Positions 22,902-34,544 of a stretch of 64,000 bases of DNA are shown here, one piece after another (within the stretch, counting starts at the first letter, position 1; each line of letters begins with the position of its first letter). The DNA is from Gracilaria domingensis. Taxonomy: Eukaryota > Rhodophyta > Florideophyceae > Gracilariales > Gracilariaceae. The notes beneath the pieces were generated by a model. That model saw only the letters and a program-made list of their open reading frames with translations. It searched no databases and was not told the origin of the DNA. The stretch is taken from assembly GCA_022539475.1 (NCBI GenBank), contig VCMS01000188.1:46636-110635 (forward strand), given 5' to 3'. The translations under genes and the position numbers were made by a program.

Positions 22902-24150
22902 CTACCTTCTCCAAAGGAGCCCCACTCGTTGGAGATTATCGGCAATACTATCACGCAACTCCAGTCTTTCACTCCGCCTATTTCTGGATCTCACATTGTC
23001 TCTCTCCATATGGCAGAGATCTTGGAACTGAATTACAGGAACACCTGAAACAAAGTTTTCTTCATAATGTGGAGGCACTTCAAAGACATCACTGTCTGCA
23101 TTATCAATAATAAAGTTATTGAGTCTGCAGGCAACCATAATAATCAAAGTGCACTTCGGCAGTGCATACCGAAGTGCGAACCAAACGATACCAAACCTAG
23201 GTACAAATTTGCCAAAAGCCTGCTCCACACCGATACGACAAAATGAATGATACGCATTGAACGAGTCCTCCTTCATTGACTAGTTCTTTCCAGGATATGG
23301 AGTCACAATTCTGTGTTCATTGGAATAGACGTCATCACCAAACACTGCAGCCCAACTGGGCAGCGTATTACAAGTTAGTAGCTGATAAGGCTCTGTAGCG
23401 CAAAACTCCATTGCGTCGTGAGTCTCACTAGCATGCCTTGCTGATACAAAGCAAAATTTGTAGTTGGCTTGTAGTGCGGGTTGAACACAGATTGCAAAGA
23501 ATCCTTTCCTGCTAAAGTACTTCTTAGGATCAGCAATGTAACTTAATTGAGGACGGCGAATCTCCACAGCAACGCGATCAAGAGCTCCAATGACTCTATG
23601 GAATGGATTTCGTCGCATTTCCTAAAACTGTTTCGCGTTAGCTCTACACTCTTCTTCAGTTACTGGAAATGAGATCCGAAGTAAGCATTTGTCCAAAGCT
23701 ATAAGTATGTCATTGAAGATACAATACACAGTTGATTCCGATATGCCATACGGCCATCCGACATCTAAGTAACTCGCACCAGCAAGTAGACGCATTGCTA
23801 CGCAGAGCATAACCTCAACAGAAACTGATGGAGCCAAGATGCTTTCATCACATTGTAGCCGTTTCAATGAAGTAAAAACCAAATGATACACAGTCATGAA
23901 CTGTGCTTTTCACATTCTGTACATACGTCGAACCATAAAGTCTGTTATAGAAGCCATGTGTTGCAGAAAATAAACTGAGTACGGGCACGGACAATGTGCA
24001 GATTTGGAAGATCGTCATCAGTAGAAGATGATGCACCAGCACATAAGATTGAGCACAAAATATGTAAACAAACGTCATGCCTATAATTTTCTTTCTGTAT
24101 ATGGTAGCGTTCACGACGTTTGCGACAGAGCAGAGGTGGGCTTTTCATCG
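22902..24150 (-). pseudogene. Harbinger A transposase pseudogene
   Basis: Homologous along its length to the intact transposase at 12354-13625: AGASYLDVGWPYGISESTVY, GALDRVAVEIRRP (first catalytic Asp), SARHASETHDAMEF (second), GVEQAFGKF with PRFGI (Glu). In-frame stops at 23622 and 23280, and a frameshift near 23870; the N-terminal segment lies in another frame up to about 24150. Reads inward from the right end of Harbinger A. Confidence 0.88.
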
Positions 24151-24289
24151 TGTAAGAGGCAAAGACAGACATACTGAATCTCTCGAAGTAGGCTCTGCTA
24201 ATGAGTGCAGACGATAGACCTTCAGAAATCCGCGGAACTCATGTAACAACTGGCATAAGAAATTTAGAAATCTTTTTTATTTCGAGTTG

Positions 24290-24324
24290 CCCATTTCCAA
24301 ATTCATGAACTAATATAATGGCCC
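24290..24324 (-). repeat. Right TIR of Harbinger A
   Basis: Reverse complement begins GGGCCATTATATTAGTTC and runs into ATTTGGAAA, matching the left end at 119-153. TSD TAA at 24325-24327. Confidence 0.8.
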
Positions 24325-24368
24325 TAAATGCAGCAAAAGCAACATTGCCGTACAATTGGACACGATTG

Positions 24369-25218
24369 TGTAGAGCAAAACGTCCTGGTGAGAAATGCAC
24401 CGAGGTGCCTTTCATAGTCTGTTGATCCGTTACTGGCTTCGACACCTCACGTTATGAGAGGCTACCGCAGTGGTGGCCCTATTTTTGGGTATGCCTAGGA
24501 AAGATAGTGTTTCTGCACACGTGTGCTGGGTTGGGCCGATAGCGAGTGCGCCGTGGCGAGTCTGCCACGGTTTCACACGTGTAGGGTGTTGGCCGGCAGC
24601 GCCGGATAGTTAGATATTTTTAGTTGACATTTTCAAGTGCGCTATATAGATGGTGGCACTTGCTGCCAACTGTACGAGAAGTAAACCTCAAGGAGGCCCT
24701 TGGCTCTAGCTCCTTGCCGCGTGCGAACGGTTCTTGGTGCCTAACCAGGGTGTACCGCCGCATCCGCGGAGTTGCTATCCACCTCTGTCCCCGAGGAGTT
24801 CTACACCGTCGTTACGGCATCTTTTGTTGATTGTTTGTTATTATTTCCGTCATACGGCTCATGTTTCTCTGCCCTGTTATACAGGTTTTGCCCACTAGTC
24901 TCGGAACTTATTCCCGTTTATCACGACTCAGTGCTCCGCAGTGCGGCTCGTTTACTAATCCTTTGTTGCCCCCTACCGTTGCGCTTGATACCCCCACTCG
25001 CTGTAGCTCGCCGGAACAAGCGGATACATACGCCGATTCTTCCCCTTCAGCTCTAACTGCACGCTCAGATCCGGGCCACCCGGACTTACACCCGGCATGG
25101 CGCTGGCCCTATCAGAGGTTTCTACTGTTGCATCTACCTCTATAGAGAGCACGTCCCAAACACCCTGTCCGTGCGCTTTCCGCGACGCGGCTCTTGTTTG
25201 CCCCCTCGTGGGATTGCA
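24369..25218 (+). repeat. 5' LTR of gypsy-2
   Basis: About 850 bp. A TATA-like CTATATAG at 24642-24649 is also present in the 3' copy (near 34815), so it probably marks the promoter. The exact 3' edge is uncertain by about 8 bases: the copies stay alike through GGGATTGCAC. Confidence 0.8.
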
Positions 25219-25226
25219 CCACAAAC

Positions 25227-25248
25227 TGGTCTCCCGACTTAGAATCGG
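25227..25248 (+). promoter_or_regulatory. Primer-binding site of gypsy-2
   Basis: TGGTCTCCCGACTTAGAATC. Its complement ends ...GGGAGACCA and includes CGATTC in the T-loop position, the layout of a tRNA 3' end (T-arm, 7-nt acceptor strand, discriminator, CCA). The tRNA species is not identified. Lies 8 bases after the apparent LTR end. Confidence 0.65.
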
Positions 25249-25387
25249 CTTTATCGGCCAACATCTGTTGGAGTTGGTTCGTTTGTTTGGAGCCCAGATA
25301 GTTGGGAATAACCGTTCTTACGGTTCTTTCATTGTCCGTTTTCGGAAGTTGTTTTGGTTGCCAATTGGCCGACTGTGTCGGTGAACG

Positions 25388-27187
25388 ATGTCATTCAGTC
25401 GCAGGAGTGGCGTGCCACGTGCTGCTTCTGTCCCTGGTTCGTCCGGCTTGCCGGCAAGTCTGCCTCCGATGCCGAAGGACACCCTCGAGGTCCCCGGTAA
25501 TGGCGATTCGAAACCGGCTTCCCAGGGTCTCCGTTCTGATAACGGGGCCCCACCCACTCGTGGGCCAACTGAAACCGCACCTGCGGCTGATTCCGCCGCT
25601 GCGGTCGACGTTATGTTGTCTCGGTCCGACGAGTACACCCTCCGCGAATTGGAGGCTCAGGTTCGCATCCTGCAGAACTCCCAAGTGGGCCTCATCCGGG
25701 ATATTACGAAACTCCGGCAACGGCTCGATGAAGCCTATGTCCGGGATGTTTCGAGCGACGTCTGTGTTTTACGGTCTGATGTCAACCAGATTATGGAACA
25801 ACGACAAGTGTCAGCTGCCCTGCACGAGCAGATTTCTGCGCGCCTGGACCGCCTGGCTACCCGTCTGAAGACGGTCGAGCAAATAATCGTATCTGATGCT
25901 GTTGCGCCCGGAGCCCCGGTTTCTGAAGGTTCTCAGCACTCGCGCCGTTCCCGGGATCGTCTGGCACGAAAGAAGGTCAAGGTTGAGTTTGACTCGTCTT
26001 CTTCGTCCTCTTCTGATGAGGGAGACCCTCAAAAGGGGTCGTCTACCGACTCTTCGGACAACGCGGAAGAGCGTCCACGCTATCCTGCATCCCGTTCGCG
26101 GGTTACTGAGGCCACTTCTGGTGTTGCACGAGGCCGTACGAAAGGACGGAGACACCTAGGATTGAAGGAATTGAAGCCGACAAATCTACTGTACCGGAAG
26201 TTACTGTTCTACCGATATTATCGGCTTGAAGACACGACGCTACAGAGGACCCCACGTGGGACTGGCAAAGTGCGAAATCATCTCCGACAAATGGAGCTCA
26301 CGCTAAAGCCCCACAAGTTCTCTAGGGAAGATCAAATTCTTGTCTTGGATTTTCTTGGCCGCTTCGTGGCGGAAGATGATATACTTCGGATGAGTGAGGC
26401 ACAGGCTTATATTGCGCTGCAGTACTTTTTGACGGGCGTAGCCGAAGATCAATTCAATTTGGTTTGTGGGTCATCTCACGCCTGCGAAGGAGGAGTTACG
26501 TGCTGGCCGGAAGCGGTACAATATCTCCTGCGCTCTTACGCGACAGGCAATGCGATACAGGGTGCTATACTCGCGCTGCGAGATACGAAGCAAGGAGGCG
26601 AAGAGTCGGAAGCCGTTTATTCTACCCGCATCAAAAAGGCTTTCCACAGATGTGGCAAGGTGTTCTCCGCAGCTGAGCGGTGTACGATGTTTGTTGATGG
26701 CCTAGATCGTTCGATCAGGACGCCGGTTGCCCGTTATCGGGAGAAAAAACGCCGAATTACTTATCTGGAACTCGTACAATTTGCCCAAGCTGAGGGAGAT
26801 GCAGCTCGCGCACGCGCTGGTGTTAAGACGCGCACGCGCCGCCTCCTTCATGCAGAAGGCCGGTACTCTTCTTTGCCTCTATCGCGAGGTTCGGTTCAAG
26901 GGGGTTATGAAAACCTACACCTGTTACAGGCTGATGGTTCAATGCCGACTACGGAGTTGCCGTCAACGACGGAGCCTCCTACTGTTGACGTAGACCCTGC
27001 TCTGTACACCGGTCAACACGTTTCGGTTTTGCACGTGCCACACGCTGGTGGATATTGCAGTCAACGCCCTGGTTGAAGGGATCCCTATCCTCCACGACAG
27101 GAGCGCCGTCAGCCGAATCCGGATCTTCTTCGGCACCTTATTTGCCACACTTGTTACAGGCATGGACACATCGTTCCGAATTTTTCA
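25388..27187 (+). pseudogene. Gypsy-2 gag
   Basis: Open 25388-27076 (562 residues): Ser/Pro-rich N-terminus, a heptad-like segment (LRELEAQVRILQNSQVGLI), an acidic Ser run, then a capsid-like region (EDQILVLDFLGRFVAEDDIL; AVQYLLRSYATGNAIQGAIL; AERCTMFVDGLDRSI). After a frame break near 27060 a zinc knuckle ICHTCYRHGHIVPNF lies at 27141-27185, with the fourth Cys replaced by Phe. Gag packages the RNA in particles. Confidence 0.8.
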
Positions 27188-27594
27188 ATGCCCATACGGG
27201 ATATGGCAAAGATTATGCCTCAGTATGAGTCGTTGACTCCCGCCGAACGGAAACTTGTTTCCGACAAGTCGTACATTCGTACGAAGGCGGAGATTCAGCC
27301 TGGAAACCAGGAAACGGTGCGGTCGAATGGTGGAACTGTAGCCGCTCCTGCGGAATCGAAACCTCCGCAGATTGGCGGCGAAGCTCAGAAAATCTGCGCA
27401 CGGGAGCCTCCAGCAATGCAGAGGCGCCCCCAGCGACGGGGTCTAGCGCGCCTGTGGCTGAGAAGCCTCGCTTCCCGGTCACAATCCTTTCGAGGAAGAT
27501 GGCCACTACAGAGGTGGACTCTGAGCACCTTGGTATCTTGCGTCGCCCGTAGATACGGTCTAAGAACAGGCGGTCCTCGGATAGAGTCCTGGTC

Positions 27595-27933
27595 ATGGCG
27601 AAACGAAACTACAAAGTTTACGCCGACCTAGGGGTTTCCGACCAGTATGTGGTTCGGCAGTTGTCCGTGCTCGATACAAGAGCTGCGCCAAACTTTTTGG
27701 TTGAGTTTATGATTCCGCCACACTTGCGGTCTCGCGTTCGTGCGGCGCCGCATGTTGATATCGCGGATGCAAATAATCGGCCACTCTCTACAGTGGGGGT
27801 GATAGACCTGCTTGTCAGGCTTGGCCGCTACGTGGTGAAGCGCGACTTCTTGGTTTGCAAGCAGCTCGCTGCGCCGGTTATACTCGGATGTGACTTCTGT
27901 GACCGCTTCGTCGAATCAATTCGACCGCGGTGA
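27595..27933 (+). pseudogene. Gypsy-2 aspartic protease domain
   Basis: A 112-residue open frame with retropepsin layout: active-site loop VLDTRAAPNF (DTGA expected; Gly codon is AGA, Arg) and the distal PVILGCDFCDRF (ILG-D motif). The Gly-to-Arg change would inactivate it. Confidence 0.75.
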
Positions 27934-28233
27934 AGAACCATGGAAATGGAGTATGGAACCATTGTACCGATCGTTCGGCGTCCCCTTCGACGGGCTTTGA
28001 AGAAGCAAGTTCTCTTGCCTGCTGCGCAGGAGCCTGCCGCTGACGAACGGAAGTCTACGAAGCTCCGAGTTGCTCGGTCTGTTTGCATTCCGCCCGAATC
28101 GCAGGTCTTGGTTACCGTAACATCTGCACAATCTGGCTTACAAACCGTGCAAACGTTGCCTGAATTGCAGGAGAAGCAATAGCTCGCCTTCGCTAATGGG
28201 ATTGTTTTTGTCGAACCCGAGAAGCCTTTTCAG

Positions 28234-29990
28234 GTGCTGGTTGCGAACTTCAGCCGTCTTCCTCAACGGTTGGTTAGGAGCCAAGTTATTGGATCATTGC
28301 TCCCACACCCTCCGGCTATAGTGCCTACTCAGGTTTCTATGGCCGAAGTTCTCGGTATCCTCGAGGCTGAGGAGAGAGAGGTGGAACGGAACAATTCCGA
28401 ATCGAATACCGGTCCGAACAGTTCGTCGGGAGATGCTACGCAGACCTCGTTGGATGCCAATGAGCGCAGCCTGTCGAAGGAAGCGAGGCCGACCTCGTCG
28501 GACGATAATAAAAAGGAACTGAGTGCTGCTGACACGAAGGATAAGGCAGTACAGGAGCTGAAGTCTCTGGATCTTGAACATGTCCCAGAGACTCACCGCG
28601 ATAGATTGCGGCACATGCTCGAAGAGTTCACGCCCATGTGGGATGGCACTCTGAGTAAGATTGGAATAAACGAACATCAGATCGATCTAATGCCGAACAC
28701 ACGGCCAATCTCACAGCACACTTACATGGCAGAACCGACAGCTCTGCAGGAGAAGAAAGCTCAAGTTGAGAAAATCCTCCGCGCTGGAGTTATTGAGCCG
28801 GCTCAGTCACCTTGGGCATCGCCGGTGGTGCTCGCGCCCAAAGCTGATGGGTCTTAGCGATTTTGCATCGATTACCGCAAGCTGAACGCGGCCACGGTCA
28901 GGGATGTGTATCCCATCCCACAAATAGATGAATGCATCGATTTGTTGGGCGACTCGAACGTTTTCACAACCCTAGACGCGAATTGGGGCTACTGGCAAGT
29001 TCCCGTGAGGGCCGAAGATCGTGACAAGAGAGCCTTCGTTTGTCATGAAGGATTGTACCGATTTAATCGGTTGCCCTTTGGGTTAACGAACGGGCCAGCC
29101 ACATTTCAGAGAGCTGCGGATTTTTGCTCGCCCGCTTCAAGTGGAAGACTTGCCTTGTTTAACTGGACGACATCATTGTCTATTCCAGCAACCTGGACGA
29201 GCACTTGACCCACGCACGGGATGTGATGCGAATCTTTCGCGATGCAGGCATTACGCTCAACCTCAAGAAGTGTAAGTTGTTCACCGAAACCGTCAGGTAT
29301 CTCGGCCACGTTATCCGTCCTGGACGGCTGTCGATAGACGAAGTCCGTGTAAAATCCCTGAAAGAGGCTAAGCATCTGAGGACGCAGACTGAACTCCGAT
29401 CTTTTCTCGGCTTGTGTAATGTTTACCGCCGCTTCATACCGAACTTTGCGAACATTGCGGCTCCGTTGAATGAGCTCCTCCGTAAAGAACAGCAAGTCAA
29501 TTTGGAAGAATTCGACCACCGCAAGGCTGCGGCTTTCTCGTCGCTTGTGGACGCGGTGACATCGCCACCTGTTTTATCCCTACCTAGAGCTGGTCTGCCG
29601 TATGCAATAGATACGGATGCGAGCGACTACCAAGTTGGCTGTGCACTATTCCAGACCACCAAGGATGGCGAGTGATTGCCAATTAGGTATTGGTCAAGAA
29701 GCCTCAAAGTTCAGGAGAAAAATTACTCGGTATCCGAGAAGGAGTGCTTGGCAGTTGTCTGGGCATTACAGACACTGCGGCCCTACCTTATGTGAACTCG
29801 CTTCATTGTTCATACCGATCATTCGGCACTACGCTGGCTACTGTCTATAGCAGACCCATCTGGCCGCTTGATGCGGTGGAGACTTCGTTTGTCGGAATTC
29901 GACTTTCAAATCCGCTACAAGAAAGGGCTCCTGAACACTCAGGCTGATGCACTGTCCCGCTTAGAAACAGCGGCCAAAGCTGCGCCAGTC
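28234..29990 (+). pseudogene. Gypsy-2 reverse transcriptase and RNase H
   Basis: 28234-28857 is a linker then RT start (EKILRAGVIEPAQSPWASPVV), TAG at 28855-28857, then FCIDYRKLNAATVRD, FTTLDANWGYWQVPV and FNRLPFGLTNGPATFQ. The catalytic box reads *LDDIIVYS because its Tyr codon is TAA (near 29162). RT thumb and RNase H (YAIDTDASDYQVG near 29605) follow, with a frame break near 29675. Dead. Confidence 0.85.
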
Positions 29991-31129
29991 GACGACCTGG
30001 AAATGCCGTGCTTCCTGGCGGAAGACGGCTCGAGTGATGCCGATGAAGATTCGGAAGGATGGGACATCTACGATGCTGTCTTAGCAGTGTCAGACACGCG
30101 CCCAGAATCGGGTTCTTTCGTACCGATCAAGCCGGAAGAACTCATCCGGGAGGAGCATACGGACCGTTTTTGTACGGAAATTTGTAGCCGTCTGAACGGC
30201 GGAGCACGACTGCCCTTCGTCGAGAACGACCAAGGATTCCTCATCCAAACTGTCGGACACAGGCCACAGATTGTGGTTCCGCACTCACTTCAGTCACGAG
30301 TACTGCATCTGTCGCACTATGTGAAGCTCTCAGCCCACCCTGGTGGCAGGAAGTTTTACTACACCTTGAGGAAGGACTTCTACTGGCCAGCGATGGCTTT
30401 CGATGCGTATGCCACTGTTCGTGGATGTTCTGGTTGCGCAAAGAACCGCGTCAAACTGCGGAAGTACTCCAAGAAGTTGGTACTTCTCCCTGCTAGGGCT
30501 CCACTCTAATTCGTCGCTATCGACTTGCTCGGCGAGTTTATTCGCACGCGCCAGGGAAACCGGTTTCTACTTGTGATCACCGACCGCTTTCTAAGCTGGT
30601 ACGGACTGTGCCTTTGAAGAAGGTTACCGCCAGTGCGGTCGCCCAAGCTTTCGTTACACACTGGGTTTTTGTCTATGGACCGCCGATTGATTTGCTATCG
30701 GATAATGGACCGCAGTTTGCGGGTAGGTTCTTTCAAGACGTCTGCCGCATCTTGCGGATCCAAGACTGGTTCACGACAATATATCATCCCCAGAGTAATA
30801 GGCAGGTTGAACGCTTTAACCGCACAATGCTCAATGCATTACGGACATTCGTTGCCGAGCATCCGTCGGAATGGGATCAATACACGGATGCGGTGACGTA
30901 TGCCTACAATACGCAGGTTCATCGCAATACTCAAATCTCGCCGTTCGAGCTTGTGCTATCACGCGTTCCACCGTCAGCGGTCATCGAGCCACAGCCAGTA
31001 CTAGAAAAATTCCCCTCGCCCCGCCTACATAGGGAAGCGTGAAAGGGATGGCTTACGAAGATTATTCCTACGGTTAGGCAGAATATCGCTAAGGCACAAG
31101 CCGCCTACAAGCGGTATTTCGACGCAAGA
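29991..31129 (+). pseudogene. Gypsy-2 integrase
   Basis: Zinc-binding HHCC domain (HLSHYVKLSAH ... CSGCAKN near 30310-30450), stop at 30507-30509, first catalytic Asp in VAIDLLGEF, a frame break near 30600, second Asp in LLSDNGPQFAG (near 30700), Glu in SNRQVERFNRT (near 30800). All three catalytic residues persist although the frame is broken. Stop at about 31040. Confidence 0.85.
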
Positions 31130-32880
31130 GTGCGCAAACATGCCCCTCAGATCAGGGAAGGTAGCTATGCTTTCATACGCAAGGAACACTACAATCCCGA
31201 GAAGGAGAAGCGCCACAAGCTCTCTCCTATCGCGGATGGTCCGTACCGGGTCATTTCAGTCACCGACACTACGGTTGTCCTCGACGTCAAGGGAGAGCAC
31301 GAGCGCTTTTCGCGGGATCGCGTAACGCCTGCACCAACGCCTGCTTCTCAGCAGACGCAACCAGGAACGCCGGATATCACTACGCCTACTGTGGAACCCG
31401 AAGCGAAAGCGCGTACTTCGTTGTCAGTATTGTCACATACAAACCGCGGACTTGCTGATTTGCCGGATAAGCCGGAATCTTACCAGTCAGTCTCTGCTGC
31501 CGCTCACGTACGCACGCGGATACTGGCCCCTCCGGGGATACTAACTACGGCCCCCGACGCTCCAACTGAGGAGGGGGAGGAGTCAGATCGCTCTTCGTCG
31601 TTGTCACCTTCGTCGACCGAATTGCCTTCCCAAGCCTCTGTCCCGCCGCAGCACGCGCTGACACAGGAGAAGCAGCGGGAGATCCGGAGCGAAGAGACTG
31701 ACCCGCAGTTATCGCGGAAGCCTGAGGAGGAACGCAACACTTCGGTGGAGCACGAAGCCGGAAAATCGGAAGAACACCAGGATGTAGCTGCTGCAGAAGC
31801 CGCCGCTTCGCCCGCGAATGGTACTGTACTGCCCTCACAGACGGAAGGACAGGAACCTGCCCCAGCTGTGCAGCGTGAGACCGGCACACCGGAAAAGAGT
31901 ATGGTAAATACGGCAGCAGCCGCGTCAAATGCGGAGAAAACACGCGTGCCGCAGTCGGAGCCCGCTAGCGGGAGCGCAAATGCATCAAGAAAAGCCGAAA
32001 GTTCGGGGGAAAAGTTAGTCGAACGAGACCGTGCTGTTACGGCAGACCCGACTTCGGGAGATCTCAGTGAAGCATCAAGTGATGAAGCCGTTGAAAACAC
32101 GGAGGAAACCGCCGATATGGCGAGCCGATACGCCACAGTAAGTGGGGAGCAGCACAACGCTGCACGCGCGCACACAACGAGCCAAGTGTCCGGCTTCGCC
32201 GGCAATCGGCCTCCAATTGAGGAGGACAGCACACGAGCCGGGCACGCGCCTGCTGTAAGCCTCGCGGCCGCCGAAAACGGAAATTCCGAAATTGAATCGA
32301 CAGCGCACAGCCGTGCAACGGCACATACGCAGATTTGTGGCGAAACGCCGCCACGGCGCGCACAACAGCACCACTCGCTGGCGCACCGCAAGGCGGACCG
32401 TTCCCCCTCACGACGGGAGATCCCGCCGGAACGCCGGAAGCTCGCTGTTCGAGAAGACCAGAGCAAGGTCACAGCCCGTTAACTGGGGAAGGAAAGCCAG
32501 AAATCTGGAAGCCTGAATGTCAGGAACACGCAATCGTCACCAGAACCCCCTGGCGTACACAACGCACTGCCGTCAACACGGAAGCCGTTTGGCAACGACG
32601 CCCACGACGGCAAAGCATTCAAAGACACCTCAGAAGAGGGCACAATAACCGAACCGCACACAGAGAGGCATGTCCTCGACAGGAAGTACGTTATGGACCG
32701 TCTGATTAGTCACGGCTACGCCTCTGATGGAGAGCTATTGTATCGAGTCCGTTTGTAAGGCTGTCCTTCGTCGAAGGACACACATAAGCCTATCGAGCAT
32801 CTTCCTCGCTCTAAGGTCCTACAGTACCACCGTCGCACACGAACACCGATACCGGCTACGCTGGACAGAGCCCAACTGGG
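31130..32880 (+). pseudogene. Gypsy-2 integrase C-terminus, long disordered tail, chromodomain
   Basis: 31130-32482 is a 450-residue open frame: the GPY/F-like module (LSPIADGPYRVISV) then about 380 residues rich in Glu, Ala, Ser, Thr and Pro with no domain. After a frame break a chromodomain-like end reads LDRKYVMDRLI, ELLYRVRL, a TAA in place of the aromatic pair, and PIEHLPRSKVLQ (to about 32850). Chromodomains of chromoviruses bind histone marks and steer integration. The open state of the long tail in an otherwise broken element is notable. Confidence 0.75.
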
Positions 32881-34530
32881 TTGACCACCCACAACTTGTC
32901 ATTTATGCCGTCTCAGACGGCATATGCCGCTTCACACGGATGGAATTGCATCATGCAAAACGTTCCGCTTCACGCGGATGCAACGACGTTGATACTAACA
33001 AGCCGCCCTAGGCGGACGCTACCGAAAAGCAGGAACAAGCCGCTCTATGCGGACAGCCTTTGCTGAACAAACAAGCCGCGAGACGCGGAAGCCACCTGGA
33101 GTGGAGAAGAAGATGAAGAAGAAAGAAGCCTTCGAAGAAGGAGAAGAAACCAGGACACTGGAAGGAAGACTAAGAAATTTTATCGCTACAGCCGCTTCTG
33201 CGGAGAGATAGCTTTCTCCTGTGGGTCATTCGCAACAGCTTTCAACGAGGTATTGCCCACTGAGAAGGGGGGGAACAAGAAGAAAAATTTGAGCCAAGCC
33301 GACAACGGCTTGATGAAATACCTCTACTATACGGGGCATGCCTTATCGTATATACCACCTTTTGGTGCCACTACATATATAACAGTGCCGAGCCTCGTCG
33401 GTTTCTTTGCCGCAGAGACGGATTTACATTCGCCATTACTGGTAAATTGCGCTTGACCGTCCTTGCTGTTCACGGTTTTATAGCCCAGTTTTCTTGGGGT
33501 GTATGCACGTTCATGGGTCTCTGGCATCTGTTTCACCCTTCTACGGTATGTACTGAGTCAGTTCGTTAACACTATGCCTTCATTGATGACGAAGGTCTAA
33601 GCACTACAGTACTGCTGGTACACTGGATCGGACTTGTGCTGTCTCTGTTACACGGCATTTCTGAGCATCTCAACATCGCTAAGCCATCTCTGTGGATGAT
33701 ATTCAGCCCCTCTATGACGTTTTTTTCCATTTGAGAAGGTTGGAAGCGAAGTTCCGAAGTGATCTCGGTCGGTCAATCAACTTGCCCTTTTGGAATGTCC
33801 GAACTGGAATGATCAAGTTTGACCGACTTAATCAAAAGCAAATTCCGATCTCTTGCCATTAATCGACTGTCATAAGAGAGAATTAAACTTGACGGAAACG
33901 GTTTATTGTCGTCTGGAACGGTTCCAGAGTTATGGCGTTCGCGAAACACCCCTTCGTCGCGCTATTTTTAGCACAAGTTGGCGGTGTGCTATCTCCGCAA
34001 CGCGGCCATCGATTGCAACAGGAACTGCCACCCAAATAAATCTTCGGCAGAGTTACAAGTCAAGCCAAAGAAGGCTGTAGTCGGTTACCGTTCAAGCCGC
34101 TCAGCAGAGGTGTTCAGTTTGCCGATTTTCGGCAATCTACAGGGTACCTGAACGAGAATGACCTCGTTTGAGGCACTTACCTGTCTTCAAATCCGACTTT
34201 CTTTGGCTCAATCGTCTCGTACGACTCAGAAAAATTACCGGAAGAGCCGGTTTGACCCGTGCTTTACGGTGCGTCGAAAACTCGGAACAGCAGAAATTGG
34301 TGAAGGACATACTGTAGCAGATACCGGTCGGGAATTTTCGCTAGGGAACGACCACTGTCGTGGACTGGAGCCTCTCTGGGGAGGATTTAGGACTGGCTGG
34401 GACGTGTGTATTTGGAGGCACAGCCGCTCGGTTGCGGAGAGGAACCCAACAGTGGGGATCTCAGCGCATGATCTGGGTAACCTGCCAGCAGTTCGGACGC
34501 GTCGAGCCGATGGAGTCGGGTGTCTCAGCC
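32881..34530 (+). other. Gypsy-2 3' untranslated region, no gene seen
   Basis: About 1.6 kb between the chromodomain and the polypurine tract. Short direct motifs built on GCCGC...GCGGA recur near 33000-33200. No coding frame was supported. Confidence 0.55.
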
Positions 34531-34544
34531 TGAGGAGGGGGAGA
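34531..34544 (+). promoter_or_regulatory. Polypurine tract of gypsy-2
   Basis: TGAGGAGGGGGAGA immediately precedes the 3' LTR (TGTAGAGC at 34545), the plus-strand priming site layout. It fixes the LTR start. Confidence 0.85.

Larger units (their letters stand above)
119..24324 (-). mobile_element. Harbinger A, PIF/Harbinger DNA transposon (outermost of the nested stack)
   Basis: The left end (GGGCCATTCC at 119) and the reverse complement of the right end (GGGCCATTAT, ending at 24324) match over about 35 bp, both continuing into ATTTGGAAA. A 3-bp target duplication TAA flanks them (116-118 and 24325-24327); TWA duplications are typical of this superfamily. The transposase pseudogene reads leftward from the right end and the second-gene pseudogene reads rightward from the left end. 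Gypsy-1 (2676-20916) is a later insertion, so the original element was about 6 kb. Between its two genes it carries decayed gene fragments, including a haem peroxidase. Both own genes are broken, so it is non-autonomous now. Confidence 0.85.

Noticed and set aside
24364-24368. GATTG as target duplication of gypsy-2
   Set aside because: GATTG also lies inside both LTR ends (GGGATTGCAC), so the match on the right is LTR sequence, not a duplicated flank.
31504-32472. 322-codon minus-strand frame
   Set aside because: Antisense of the disordered gypsy-2 tail; Cys/Ser/Ala-rich shadow of Glu/Ala codons.
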